Source of the DNA: Podocnemis expansa
Lineage: Eukaryota; Chordata; Testudines; Podocnemididae
Direction of reading: 5' to 3'
NCBI GenBank assembly: GCA_007922195.1
Contig: ML681994.1
Location: 49,386,534-49,450,533, forward strand
Length of the DNA: 64,000 bases
Below the pieces are notes generated by a model. That model did not search any database, was not told the origin of the DNA, and worked only from the letters and a program-made list of their open reading frames with translations. Both the position numbers and the translations under genes were made by a program. Positions 1 to 10,529 of the stretch are shown piece by piece (position 1 is the first letter of the stretch; every line of letters begins with the position of its first letter).

Positions 1-630
1 AGTATAACTTTGCCTGTCACTCAGTGGGTATACAGTTTAAACACCTCTGAATGATGTAGTGACATTGATACAAGTCTGTAGTGTAGACCTGGCCTCAGGG
101 TGCTGCAAACCAGTAGACTGGTTGTTTGCTTCTTGACTGACCTGTTTGCTATCCAATGGAAACTTGTAAGTGAAGCTTTTCATACAGAAAAAAAATCAAA
201 CCTTTTTGTTGCTCGGAAGACTTTTGTAGAGCCCCATGTAGGTATTTCTCCTTCATTAATCTGAGCAGCTTTTGTTTATCCTTGGTAGTAGGAGCTGAAA
301 TTGAGACTTCATGAATTCTTAAGTGTTAGTTTGCTTGTAGGATTTGTGAACCAAAGCTAAGGAAAATTACTGATGTCTGTCTACAGTTCCGTAACATTGA
401 TACTAGGCAGAAGCTGTCAGGCACTAGTGAAGAGGTTAAATGAAGAATAGACACTTATGGTGACCAGTTTTCAAGTACTAAACTGGAAACATGGTTTGGT
501 TTCAGAACATATGCAAGACCCATGGATTGCAGTGAAAACTGTGGATATACCAGCACTTTTGAATATTCTGTGCTAAAAATTTGAGGAAAATGACAACACG
601 AAGCAGCAGCATGACTGAGTTTGAATTCCT

Positions 631-802
631 CAAAGACTAACATTTATTTATCACAAGCACTTTCACGGGAGAAAATAGAAGTGGGATTTTCTTCCTTGAA
701 AGCTGATGCAGTAAATAAATTTTAGTCTTTAAAAATGCCACCAGACTCCTTGGGTCTGTTTTGTTTTGCTGAGCTAGACTAATGTGGCTGCCCCTTTGGA
801 AC
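631..802 (-). mobile_element. Fold-back repeat (TTAGTCTA family), copy A
   Basis: The left arm (632-676) carries AAGACTAACATTTATTTATC and the start of TTTCACGGGAG. The right arm (684-730) is its approximate reverse complement ending in TTTAGTCTTT. The right part continues through CCAGACTCCTTGG to AGACTAATGTGGCTGCCCC and TTTGGAAC, the typical family end. The element reads in the minus sense; the left outer end is missing. Confidence 0.75.
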
Positions 803-1078
803 TCATCAGACTACTTACAGTCTTACTCTGGTATTTTGATGCCAGTACTAGCAAGTGCTTGTTGCTTCAGATGAAGGCAACAATCCACTCAGTATTCACC
901 TAGCCAATTGAGCAGTGCTACATAAGGTATATGGTGGTGGTTCCTGTTTGTCAGATTATTCACTCATTAGGTTTAGATGAGTGTTTCATAATGTTATGCC
1001 ATTTTGTTACTACAAGAATCTACAGTGTTTTGGTGATCTCGTGTGAACTTGGTTCCACAGGGTTGGCTGTAGCTATTT

Positions 1079-1233
1079 CAGGCCTCAACAAATGATGTGT
1101 TTAGTCACCATGGTGACCAGTTTTAACAGTCTGTCACCTAGCTCCACTGCAGAAATGGAATGGAGGAGCACACTCTGGCAACCAAAAGTGAAATTGCTGG
1201 AGCCTAGCTGTGAGCAAATTTTGTCCACCTCTG
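1079..1233 (+). mobile_element. hAT-like non-autonomous element with 8-bp TSD
   Basis: Starts CAGGCCTCAACAAA and ends TTTTGTCCACCTCTG. It is flanked by AGCTATTT (1071-1078) and GGCTATTT (1234-1241), an 8-bp duplication matching 7 of 8 with TA at the centre. Internally it shares GGAGCACACTCT and the CACCTAGCTCCAC block with the element at 12613-12950, in the opposite orientation. Confidence 0.7.
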
Positions 1234-4094
1234 GGCTATTTCTAAGTTTATCACAGGATATACAGGCATTACATTTGTAGCTACATCCATGTTTGTTACT
1301 GCAGTGTATGGATATATGCTGCAGTGAAACACTATTCATGGGAATGCAGGGGAAAATAGCTTTGGCAGCTGTTCACTCTGCTACCTCCCTGTTGCTGGAG
1401 TCTTGCACTGTGGTAGGGAAAGGTTTTGACAGTGGGACTCTGCACTGCTAAAAATAGCAGTGTAGATTTGCAAGGCATTGTTTGTGTGTGTAGAGAGCCC
1501 ATGTAGGGTATACGCTGGGAGTTCAGATGTAGGCACTCAGGCCAGCTGACCTCATCATCTACCCTGCTGTTACTATCCATGCTAGCGGGGCGTACACTAT
1601 CTGGTCTACACACTGCTGTAAGCAAATCTTGCATTGTGTAGTATGACTACCTATTCCAATCCTACTGTCCTTAAATTTCACTAAATATCCCTTTTTGTTT
1701 TTTGTTTGCCTGCCCAGTGTGCAGCTGTAGTTAATCTTTAAACCATCCACACCAACTCAGAAGTTAGGTTCATCTTGGAAGATACTTGAATAATGAGCAT
1801 ATTTGAGAAATTTAAACTAACTCTGCTGATCTGTCTTTCTTATCAAACAAGTTAAACATTATCTACCACTGTCTCTCTACCTCTGTCTGAATCAGTGGAG
1901 TTCTTCAGAAACCTCTGTAGCCTTGTTAATAAACTTTATAATATCTCATAGGAAACTTAACCACTTCCTGAATGTCACGTTCACTTCTCTTCTCCAAAGA
2001 TCAGTTATATATTTGGGAGAGGTATTAGTACAAGTGGAGATGGAAATTGCTTTGCAATTACAGTGTATCATTTAGGATATGTTAAGCACCTGTTGGCATT
2101 CCTGAATATGAGAGACTGAACTTGATTGTAGAATCTGCAGCAGGATGCGCAAGGTAATGCTTCAAACCCATTTCTTGATATTCAGTTCCCATGCTGGTGG
2201 ATGTTTTGTGGTTATAATACAAGCTCGGAGGTAAGAAGCACTCTGTGCTTCCATTTTCTCAGTTGGCCTTTTATCCAGTAAATTATCTGGCTGGTTACTT
2301 CTATGCTTCAGGGTGATCAAGACCACTTTGTCTTCTGCTTTGCCCGCTGCTGCTATCTACGCAGTAACAGTTGAAATGGCTTTCCTTAATTGTAGAGGGG
2401 TCACTGCAATGTTTGTGTTGATTAATATTCATTCATTCATCTTCATATATACCCTTTGCATCTTGAGCCACAAATCTGTGCTACATGCACTGTCTAAACT
2501 TGTGTGTTCTGTCAGTTATGTTTAATAAACAATTGATATGGAGACCACACTGACCAAAACAGCCATGCCATTGGGGGGAGCACAGTGCAGAAATTTCCAG
2601 GAGGAGGCTTCTATAGCAGATTTCAGTTCAAAATAGTGTTTTTCAGTAACTTATTCAAACCATAACTAGGCTTGAAACATCTTTAACTTTTTCATTGACT
2701 CTTATGCTCTCAGCTTTATAAACAAAACTCTTTGGGAAGATGAGCGCCTGGAGCACTAGGCTCATACAAATACAATAGCTCATGCAAATTTAGTAGCCCT
2801 TACAATGAATATACTTGCTCTGTCTTCCTGAGCTCAGCTGAGAAGAGAACTTAGCTGCTGTTTCCATCCTTAACATCATGAAGAGGGGGGAGAAATCCTA
2901 AACAAAATTAGTGTACTCTAATATTAGACAACACTCTATGTAACCGTATAGTTACAGGGTGAAGTTACTACAAGATAAAATGAAAGTTGGTAGGAAGTTT
3001 TAACTGCTTTTCTCTAACCTTAATGCGTTTTGGATTTTGTTTCAGTGTAACTTTAACTCTGAATTTGCTGTCTTTGTAATATCTTTAGATTAATAATACC
3101 TATTTTGAAGCTTAATTGCATCTTCATATAGCTTTTTCTTGGAATTAATTTTTTTTAATTGTTAAAGACTTAATACATGAGCACTAAACAGGAAACCTGA
3201 AATGCTACCATGCCTTATCCGTAGTGATTTGAAGATATGTAGTGTCCTCCTTAAATGATTTATTTCGGTACTCGAGGATAGTTGCTGGCACTCTGAAGTG
3301 TACTAGTTAAATTGGGTTTATAAGTGTATCAGAGCAGGTCAAAGAAGCTGGAGCATAATAGTGAATCTAGTTTTTAAATTTGCAATTAGCTTGTTGGTTT
3401 AAGAGGCTGTGTTTGAGGACTAGAAGTGTGAAAAGGACAATGGGAGGGTGGAGAGCCCAATCCTGAAGTCTCGTAGCTCTGCACTTTCATGACTCTGTGC
3501 TGCTGCCTCAGTTTGTCTGTCAGTGCTACCTTGGTGTACAGTGGAGCTGAGACACCAGGTCATGTGGGATCTGTAACACTGATGCCCAAAGCTTGCAAGT
3601 GGCCATGGACTTCAAAGAGTAGTGATGATAGAGTGCCTTAGTCCACCATTGAAAACTCTTGATGTATGTCCAGTCCAACATTTGACTTTTCACAACAAAT
3701 ATAGAGTTTCTTCATGTCTGTAGGGGATGTTATTTTGGGTCTTTCCTCTGATCTGAGTGGATCCATTTTAGTTACCTATGATATAGGCCTAACTCTTTTT
3801 CTAAGGATATATAATAGAACAATTAAATATTGTGATTTGATTGTAAACGTAACTCATCAGATGTAGCCTGTGCATAAGGTCTCACTGATTTTAACATTAT
3901 GGAAAATATTAAGTCTTCATTCTTTTAAAATGATTTAGGAAAATGACTGGTGCGCATATATTATTTAATGGAACACATCTTCTAGTGTTTTATTCAATCT
4001 AATTAATGGATTTATTAGTTGTCAGGATGCTCATTCTCTACTCAAAGCATAAGTGCTATGAACTTTTATAACAGAGTCAACCCATGCTCTAAGA

Positions 4095-4280
4095 CGGGGG
4101 TCTCAAACTCAAATCACCATGAGGGCTGCATGAGGACTAATGTTAGCCTGAGGGCCACACCACTGAAACCTTTTCATACAACAATATTGCAAATGTGAGT
4201 AATGATAGTGTCATTGCGGGCTGCAGGAAATAGCTTTAGGGGTCACATGTGGCCCATGGGCTGCATGTTTGAGACCCTGG
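4095..4280 (+). mobile_element. hAT-like element, 'GGGTCTCAAACTCAA' family
   Basis: Terminal inverted repeats are GGGTCTCAAACTC at the left and TTTGAGACCC at the right. The flanks CTCTAAGA (4087-4094) and CTCTAACA (4281-4288) match 7 of 8. The interior contains GGGCCACACCACTGAAACC and GCGGGCTGCAGGAAATAGC, shared with copies at 53171-53379 and 61779-61945. Confidence 0.8.
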
Positions 4281-5698
4281 CTCTAACAGCACAACAGAAT
4301 TCAGCCTTAACTATGGAACTGTCATTGGCACTTCCATTCTTCAGTTATGTAACCATGTTATTCTTTGAGGTAAGATTTTCATAAAGTTTGGAATTGTGTG
4401 CTAATTTATTATGAACTTGCGTTTTAACCTAATTTATTCAAATGGATGTTAATGACTTCTATACCATATTTGAGTAAAAATGGTTTTCACGTACTATTCA
4501 AATACTGAAACAAAATCCAGCAATGTTTGAAGTGTAGTTAAAAACTGTCTCAGTTGTCAAATTAATCTTGGAGTTGGGATCATACCCTCATCCCAAATCT
4601 TCTTGAGTTTTAAGATCCCTTAAAACAAAACCAGTCAGACCTGCAAATTTACAGATCATATGTGTTTGCAGGGGAGATGTACTTCATTGTGGAAAACCAT
4701 TAATCTGAAGCCACAATGGTTACTTTAGTGTAGGAAGGGGCCACTAGGCTGCCTTGCTTTACATCTCAGCTCAGGTTAGGGCATTAGGTCCCAGCAGTAC
4801 TTCACAGCCATGAAGTCCCTATGTGGCTGCCTATCTTTAAAGCTGGAAGGCCTAGCAAAGCAGCAGCATACCTCACGAGCATTTGAGTATTTAACACCAC
4901 CATTTATGTCAGAGTGGGCTTTCCTAATTCAGTTCTGTGCTACCCATCTCATCTATCAGTTCTCGTTTCTTCTCTTCCGTGGCATTCCTGATGTCCATGA
5001 GTAAATTGCTTATATGGGGAATATTCTTCAGGCTCTTTTGCACTTGTATCCTTCCACTTTTACTCGTATAAACAATTTGCAGATCTGTTTTCATTTCCAC
5101 ACACAATGAAGTGTGTGCATATATGTTTTGATACATTTTGTTGTCTCTTGGCTGAATGGTAGATTTGCAGCAGATAATTTCTAATATTTGAGGGAAACTG
5201 AGGTCAGTCAGTCATAAGGTAACTTGTTTAACTCTATATACATGGCTCTTTCCCAACTATGGGATGAGTTGTTCTTAAAGCAAGATACAGAGCTAATTGC
5301 ACAAGGGCAGCTCAAGAAAACTTGCAGCTCACTCCTCCTGAGCAGCGACCAGGAAATGTTGCCTTCCTCAGTCTTCTAGCTAGTTATTCAGCTGTCTCTC
5401 AGTTGCTGTGAAACCTTTTTTCTTAGGTAACCTTACGTTTGGAGCCAGAAGAGCAGCAGCCAGTCATTCTTGCAAGATTCATCACAGTACCCTCTGCTGA
5501 CTAATCTCTGCTCACCTGGTTCACCTGTAGTAAAATTGTCAAGTGAACATAAACTGAGTTTTGAAATGGTAGATGGCTTTTTGTTATGCTTATTCTGCCA
5601 TATTGCCATTCCCTTTTTGGTTGCTCCATATTGTCTTATCTACTCTAAATTGGAATTAGCTTGGTGCACACACTCTCAGGCTATATGTGCACTATGGG

Positions 5699-6001
5699 CT
5701 AGGGGTTGGCAACCTTTGATGCCCGTTTTGCTCGCCTCTTTTCCCTGACCCTCAGCCAGTGCCAGTGGCCACTTCCTCCAGAAACCACATGAAAATTCAA
5801 CAGTGGCCAAAAGCTGCTTTGGGTGACTTCCTCTGGTGGCTGGATTGGAGGTGGATATAACATAGCAGTACAGCACACTGCTGAAAGAAGCTCCTTGGAG
5901 TGACTTTCAGTGACAGGAATGGTAATTTCAGCAGTGCCACATGCCACTTTTTTCAGCTTGTGTGACACTCAGGCACTCGTGTTGGGGGCTGCCAATCTCT
6001 G
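5699..6001 (+). mobile_element. Probable hAT-like element, 'GGGGTTGGCAACC' family
   Basis: Left end AGGGGTTGGCAACCTTTGA and right end GGGGCTGCCAATCTCTG are plausible decayed inverted repeats (GGTTGGCAACC type). No convincing target duplication is seen. Interior words such as GTGCCACATGCCA and GTGTGACACTCAGGCAC fit this non-autonomous class. Confidence 0.5.
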
Positions 6002-7078
6002 TGTGTTTTCTTCCTCTTCCCCAACTTGTGTATGTGCAATAAATAGGAGTGTAGTTGTGATAGCATGGCTAGAGGCAGGGAAGGCACCATACTGAATAAA
6101 CACTGGTTTTTGGCAGTAGGAGTTAGCTTAAAAAGTGTACCTGGCCAGTGGTATTAGAGCTGTACTGCTTACACTGCCTAGGATGATGCAGTAGAATTTC
6201 AGTTACAAACACCTCAAGTGATGGAGGTTGTTCGTAACTCTGATTAAAATGTTAGAGTTGTTTCAGAGTTTACAACTGAGCACACCTTTGAGGCTATGCA
6301 GAAGAAAAATGCTATTTTTAACTATCTTAATCTTAATTAAACAGGCACAGCAACCAAATGATTTTGCATTGCTTGCCAAATTTGATACAAGAGTTTTTAA
6401 TCGGGTGACTAAGTTACATGAAATGGTACTTGAAATATTGGGGGTGGGGGGAGAGAACCTCAGGAGCTGTAGACAAACTGTTCTGCTGGCTGTAGAATTT
6501 ATTTTTTTAAATAAGCCTAAATGAAGCAGAAAACCTAATCAGACTTATGCTGGCATAGTGGGTGGTAGGAGACTGGGCAAGAAGGAAGCATGCTTGATTT
6601 AGGGAGCAAAAAAAAAAATCTTAATTCCTGCAATCCCACATTACACTTAAAACAAAGTGCCTGGTAGCTGCCATCCTGAGCAAAATCCAGAAAAAGTCTT
6701 GTAGCAAATCCAGTTTAATCCCATTAGTTATCTTTGAGCAGTTTACATTATACTAACATAAATGGTCGGAGCATTTTATTGCCGTTCTCGGTTTAAAATT
6801 CTGAATGATTTTCATGTCAAACTAAATGCTTGCAGTTCAGCATATGTATTTTATGACTTTTAGACACATTTTGGAGAAAAACGGTCTTCCTGAAACAAAT
6901 TAATGGCAAACAGAGAAACTTAATGGTATCTGATCTGTTTTAGACTTTAGAGTATTCACTTTATCTGTTAATTTTTCATAGGTTTTGTGATATGCTCTCA
7001 ATATACAGAATCTAAACATTTGTTTAAAAAAATTGTTTTGAACTGTAATACCAAGGATTTGAGGAAATTGCCTTAAAG

Positions 7079-7455
7079 CAGTGGTTCCCAACCTGTGGTC
7101 CAGGGACTTCCAGGGGTCTGTGGACATGTGGCAGGGGGGTCTGCAGAGCCTCTCCCTACTTGGGGCTGGAATCCAGCTACAGCCCTGATGCTCCCCACCA
7201 GGGCTGCCTTTGCCCTCTTATGACTGGATCCTGGCAGGGGGATGGGGCCACAGCAGCTCTCCAGCAGGGGCAAGGGCAGGGGACTATAGCTGCCGTGGTT
7301 CAGCTCCCCAGCGGTGTGGGCAATGGTGGTGGCAGCACTGCTCACTGGCTGTCTCACTAGTGTGGGCCAGATTACATAATCAATGGGGGGGGGGGGGCAA
7401 AGATTTCTTTTTGTTAAAAGGGGGTCCCTAGCCTGAAAAAGGTTGGGAACCACTG
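7079..7455 (+). mobile_element. hAT-like element, 'CAGTGGTTCCCAA' family
   Basis: CAGTGGTTCCCAACCTGTGG at the left and AAAGGTTGGGAACCACTG at the right are near-perfect terminal inverted repeats. The 8-bp flanks are CCTTAAAG (7071-7078) and CCTTAGAG (7456-7463), matching 7 of 8 with central TA. The ORFs inside (up to 139 codons) are non-coding GC-rich filler, not transposase. Confidence 0.9.
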
Positions 7456-7539
7456 CCTTAGAGTAATGGCTGGGTAGGCTGCTGGCTGTCATGCTTTGTT
7501 GTCAGTGTGGAAAGAGTTAAGCTTGCAAATATCAAAATC

Positions 7540-7652
7540 TTTCTCCTTTGAAAGCTTGTGTGTTTAATAAATTTGTTACTCTTTAGAAGTGCCACACAAC
7601 TCCTTGGGTTTTTTTTGCTGGACTAGACTAACATGGCTTACCCTCTGGAACT
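7540..7652 (-). mobile_element. Fold-back repeat family, single-arm copy B
   Basis: TTCTCCTTTGAAAGCTTGTG, then AATAAATTTGTTACTCTTTA, then GTGCCACACAACTCCTTGG, then TAGACTAACATGGC to CTGGAAC. Only one arm of the fold-back structure is present, in minus sense. Confidence 0.7.
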
Positions 7653-7697
7653 TGCCAAAATCTTTGCATGCTTTCATCCTTTCAAAGACTTTTCTTT

Positions 7698-7724
7698 GAT
7701 GATGATGATGATGATGATGATGAT
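7698..7724. repeat. (GAT)9 microsatellite
   Basis: Nine uninterrupted GAT units followed by A9. No ORF context. Confidence 0.95.
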
Positions 7725-8821
7725 AAAAAAAAACCCACCACCACAACACTAATGCTGGTATCTGCCTCTGCTGCTTGCAGCTTTCTCAAGATGGAGCTGA
7801 TGTTGTGAAACTGAGAGGAGATCAGGTTCATGTCACTGTTGTATTTTAGGAAAGCTAAGAGCAGCAGCAGAGACTGGTATTGGAAATATTATGAAGGAAG
7901 AGTGTGAAATAGGGTGGTGGAGATGGTAGTACTACTAAAATATTTAACAGGTTATGTATTGTGGTAGCATCTAAACACCATAACAAAACTGGCGGAGTCC
8001 TATTGTGTTGGGAATCATGCAGGCCTAAAGTTGAAAGCTCATCCAAGCAGTTTTTGGCCAGTAAACTAAACCAGTAAAACTTCTGCAACCTCTGGCTATA
8101 GGCACTGTTACACTGATGTAAAGGCGTTCATCAATGCTCACTGTAGTTTAATTGTTCATGCTGGTAGATTACACAGATGCAATTACACAGCTACTAAACT
8201 AGCTACATTATTGGTGCTAAGACTACATAAACAAGCTCTATGACTATGCCTGCCCCAACAAGCTGGGGGAGAGGGATGTAACCTAGTAGTACAGTGAACA
8301 ATGATGAAAGTATCATATTAGTTTTTGAGTGTGGTGTAATTTGACAAAGCTTCCAAAGACCTTACAACCAGCATTTGTTTGTCTAATTCAATAAATCCTG
8401 AATGCTGCATTCAGGTAATTTCTCAGAAATGTTGGATGTTGTAGACTTAGGTAATCAGATTGACTGGGTAGAACCAGAAAACTGAGTGGGAGAAGACATG
8501 TGAAGCCCCTGTCATCTCTGTATTATGGGCACAGCTTCAGGGACCTTGGTATCTGTCTACAGAGCTAACAGCTGGTTGATGACACCCATTTAACAGAACT
8601 TAGCATAACAATGTGATATCTCATCTTTGCTTGTTCTCATCAGTCAGTGTGGTCTGCAGAAAAAAACAGTGGTAATGGGGAGGAGGGTGTTTGCATGCAG
8701 GCCCTAGAATGTGGTACCCTAGTATGGGGGAGTGGAGGGCATAGACTCTGTTGGTACATGACCACATATGTACAGTTAGAGGGAGATTTGTACTCCACCT
8801 GGCTAAGGGGTGGGTGGGTAG

Positions 8822-8824
<3 letters not shown>

Positions 8825-8870
<46 letters not shown>

Positions 8871-8880
8871 NNNNNNNNNN

Positions 8881-8932
<52 letters not shown>
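8825..8932. repeat. (TG)n microsatellite containing a 10-N assembly gap
   Basis: An uninterrupted GT/TG tract on both sides of N at 8871-8880. The gap is probably a collapse or stall in the repeat, so the tract length is uncertain. It abuts the truncated outer end of the fold-back repeat at 8934-9198. Confidence 0.95.
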
Positions 8933-8933
<1 letters not shown>

Positions 8934-8937
<4 letters not shown>

Positions 8938-9198
8938 GCAAGGAGTCCTGTGCCATTTAAAGACTAACAAATTTATTTATCACATGAGCTTTCATGGGAG
9001 AAAATCGTACTTTGTCAGACGCTTTGAAGATGGGGGAAACTTACAGCAAGCTCCCCCATCTTCAAAGCATCTTACAAAGTAGGATTTTCTCCCATGAAAG
9101 CTCATGCGATAAATAAATTTGTTAGTCTTTAAATGGCACAGGACTCCTTGCTTGTTTTGCTGGAATAGACTAACGTGGCTGCCCCCTTTGGAACTTTT
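8934..9198 (-). mobile_element. Fold-back repeat family, copy C with two long arms
   Basis: Left arm about 8937-9039 (AGCAAGGAGTCCTGTGCCAT, ACATGAGCTTTCATGGGAG, GAAGATGGGGGAA). Right arm about 9051-9152 is its reverse complement with few mismatches (CTCCCCCATCTTCAAAGC, CTCCCATGAAAGCTCATG, GGCACAGGACTCCTTGCT). Only about 11 bases separate them. The right outer segment adds TAGACTAACGTGGCTGCCCC and TTTGGAAC; the left outer segment is absent and replaced by (TG)n. Confidence 0.85.
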
Positions 9199-9943
9199 AT
9201 TAAAAAAAAGTCCTTCAAACCAAGAAATAAGCAAGTAGTTCTATTAAATGAGAAGCTGGCAGAGGCAATGCAGCATATATTCAAATAGGTAACTTTGTTT
9301 ATATGAATGTTGAACCCTAGGATATGTCACCATCAAGTAACCAGTTCCTATGTCTGTTTGACAGATCTTGCGTGCCAGTTTGTTAGCTGAAAATGCAGTG
9401 TAACATTACTTGTGTATATCTTAATGCTTGCATTCTTCAGGAATCCCTGTAAAACTGAGTTATGTAATGCAGACTCCCTGGAGGGAGCTTTGTTGATCTT
9501 CATGTCCTAATAACTTTATGATTTAAAATAGATTTTTCTGGTTTGCATGAGGAAGTAGTTTTGACAGTTGAGACTGACTGAGTGTTTTGAGGGCATCCAT
9601 CACCATGGTAGTTATGTGTTTTGAAAACTTCACAAATGTGATTTGATTCTGGTTTCTGAAGACTTCAGAGTTAATGGTCTTAAACAGCTTGACAGAAAAA
9701 CACTTAGTGTCCCTGAATTCTTCAGACATGTCTGAAATTGATCATGCTTTTTCATCGCACATATTCTCAGCACATGTCTTTTAATTGAGGATTTTGGTTG
9801 AAGCAGAACCCATGAAAAAGCAAAATCTGTCCCTAAATTTGAAGCAATGTATCTTGCTCAAGGTATCCTTAACTAAAGAGCCATTTGGCAAAAATACGCC
9901 AATTAGTTATAAGTAGGTGCACTTCATCATAAAGTACTATGGG

Positions 9944-9960
9944 TTTTTTTTTTTTTTTTT
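9944..9960. repeat. Poly-T tract (17 T)
   Basis: Run of T in unique sequence; no adjacent SINE body recognised. Confidence 0.9.
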
Positions 9961-10185
9961 ACTGAGTTTTGTGCTTCGGTTGAGTCAGTTGGCTCTTTGG
10001 TTTAGTTATATAACATATCTGTTAGGCAATCTAGATTGTAATCTCCATATTAGAAGGCATCTTCAATATATATTTCTATAGCTTATGGCAGTATATAAAC
10101 ATGATCAGAGTTTTATTGGAAGAATGTGCCAATCATATGATGGATTTACCTCAACTTCAGTATACTCATCAACCATACACTAGAA

Positions 10186-10423
10186 CAGAGATGAACAAAC
10201 TGGCCTGCAGGCCAGATGCAGGTGGGCCTGACCAGAGCCTGGAATCTGCTCCCCATTCGTGGTCTTGCTCCCTCCCACCACATGGGCCTAGTGGCACCCT
10301 GGCTGGAGCACTGCAGCCCCTCCATGTTTTTCTCCAGTGCTGCAGCCTTTTCCTCCCCACCCTTTCCTTCAGCCTGCCTAAACCCCAATGCAGCTCTTAG
10401 ACCAAAATGTTTGCCTACTCCTG
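10186..10423 (+). mobile_element. hAT-like element with 8-bp TSD
   Basis: Starts CAGAGATGAACAAACTGGCC and ends GTTTGCCTACTCCTG, decayed inverted repeats of the 'GGGCAAACT' type. Flanks are CACTAGAA (10178-10185) and CACAAGAA (10424-10431), 7 of 8 matching. The GC-rich interior has no coding potential. Confidence 0.75.
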
Positions 10424-10529
10424 CACAAGAATGATGTATCTTGACCGCTGGCTGTTGGGGACATGGAAGGTTACAGCAAGGTAATAAGAACAAGAGAAAT
10501 CAGTGCAGGAGTATGATCAGCATATTAAC

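Noticed and set aside
8621..8960. Thr-His and Cys-Val repeat proteins
   Set aside because: Translations of the (TG)n microsatellite.
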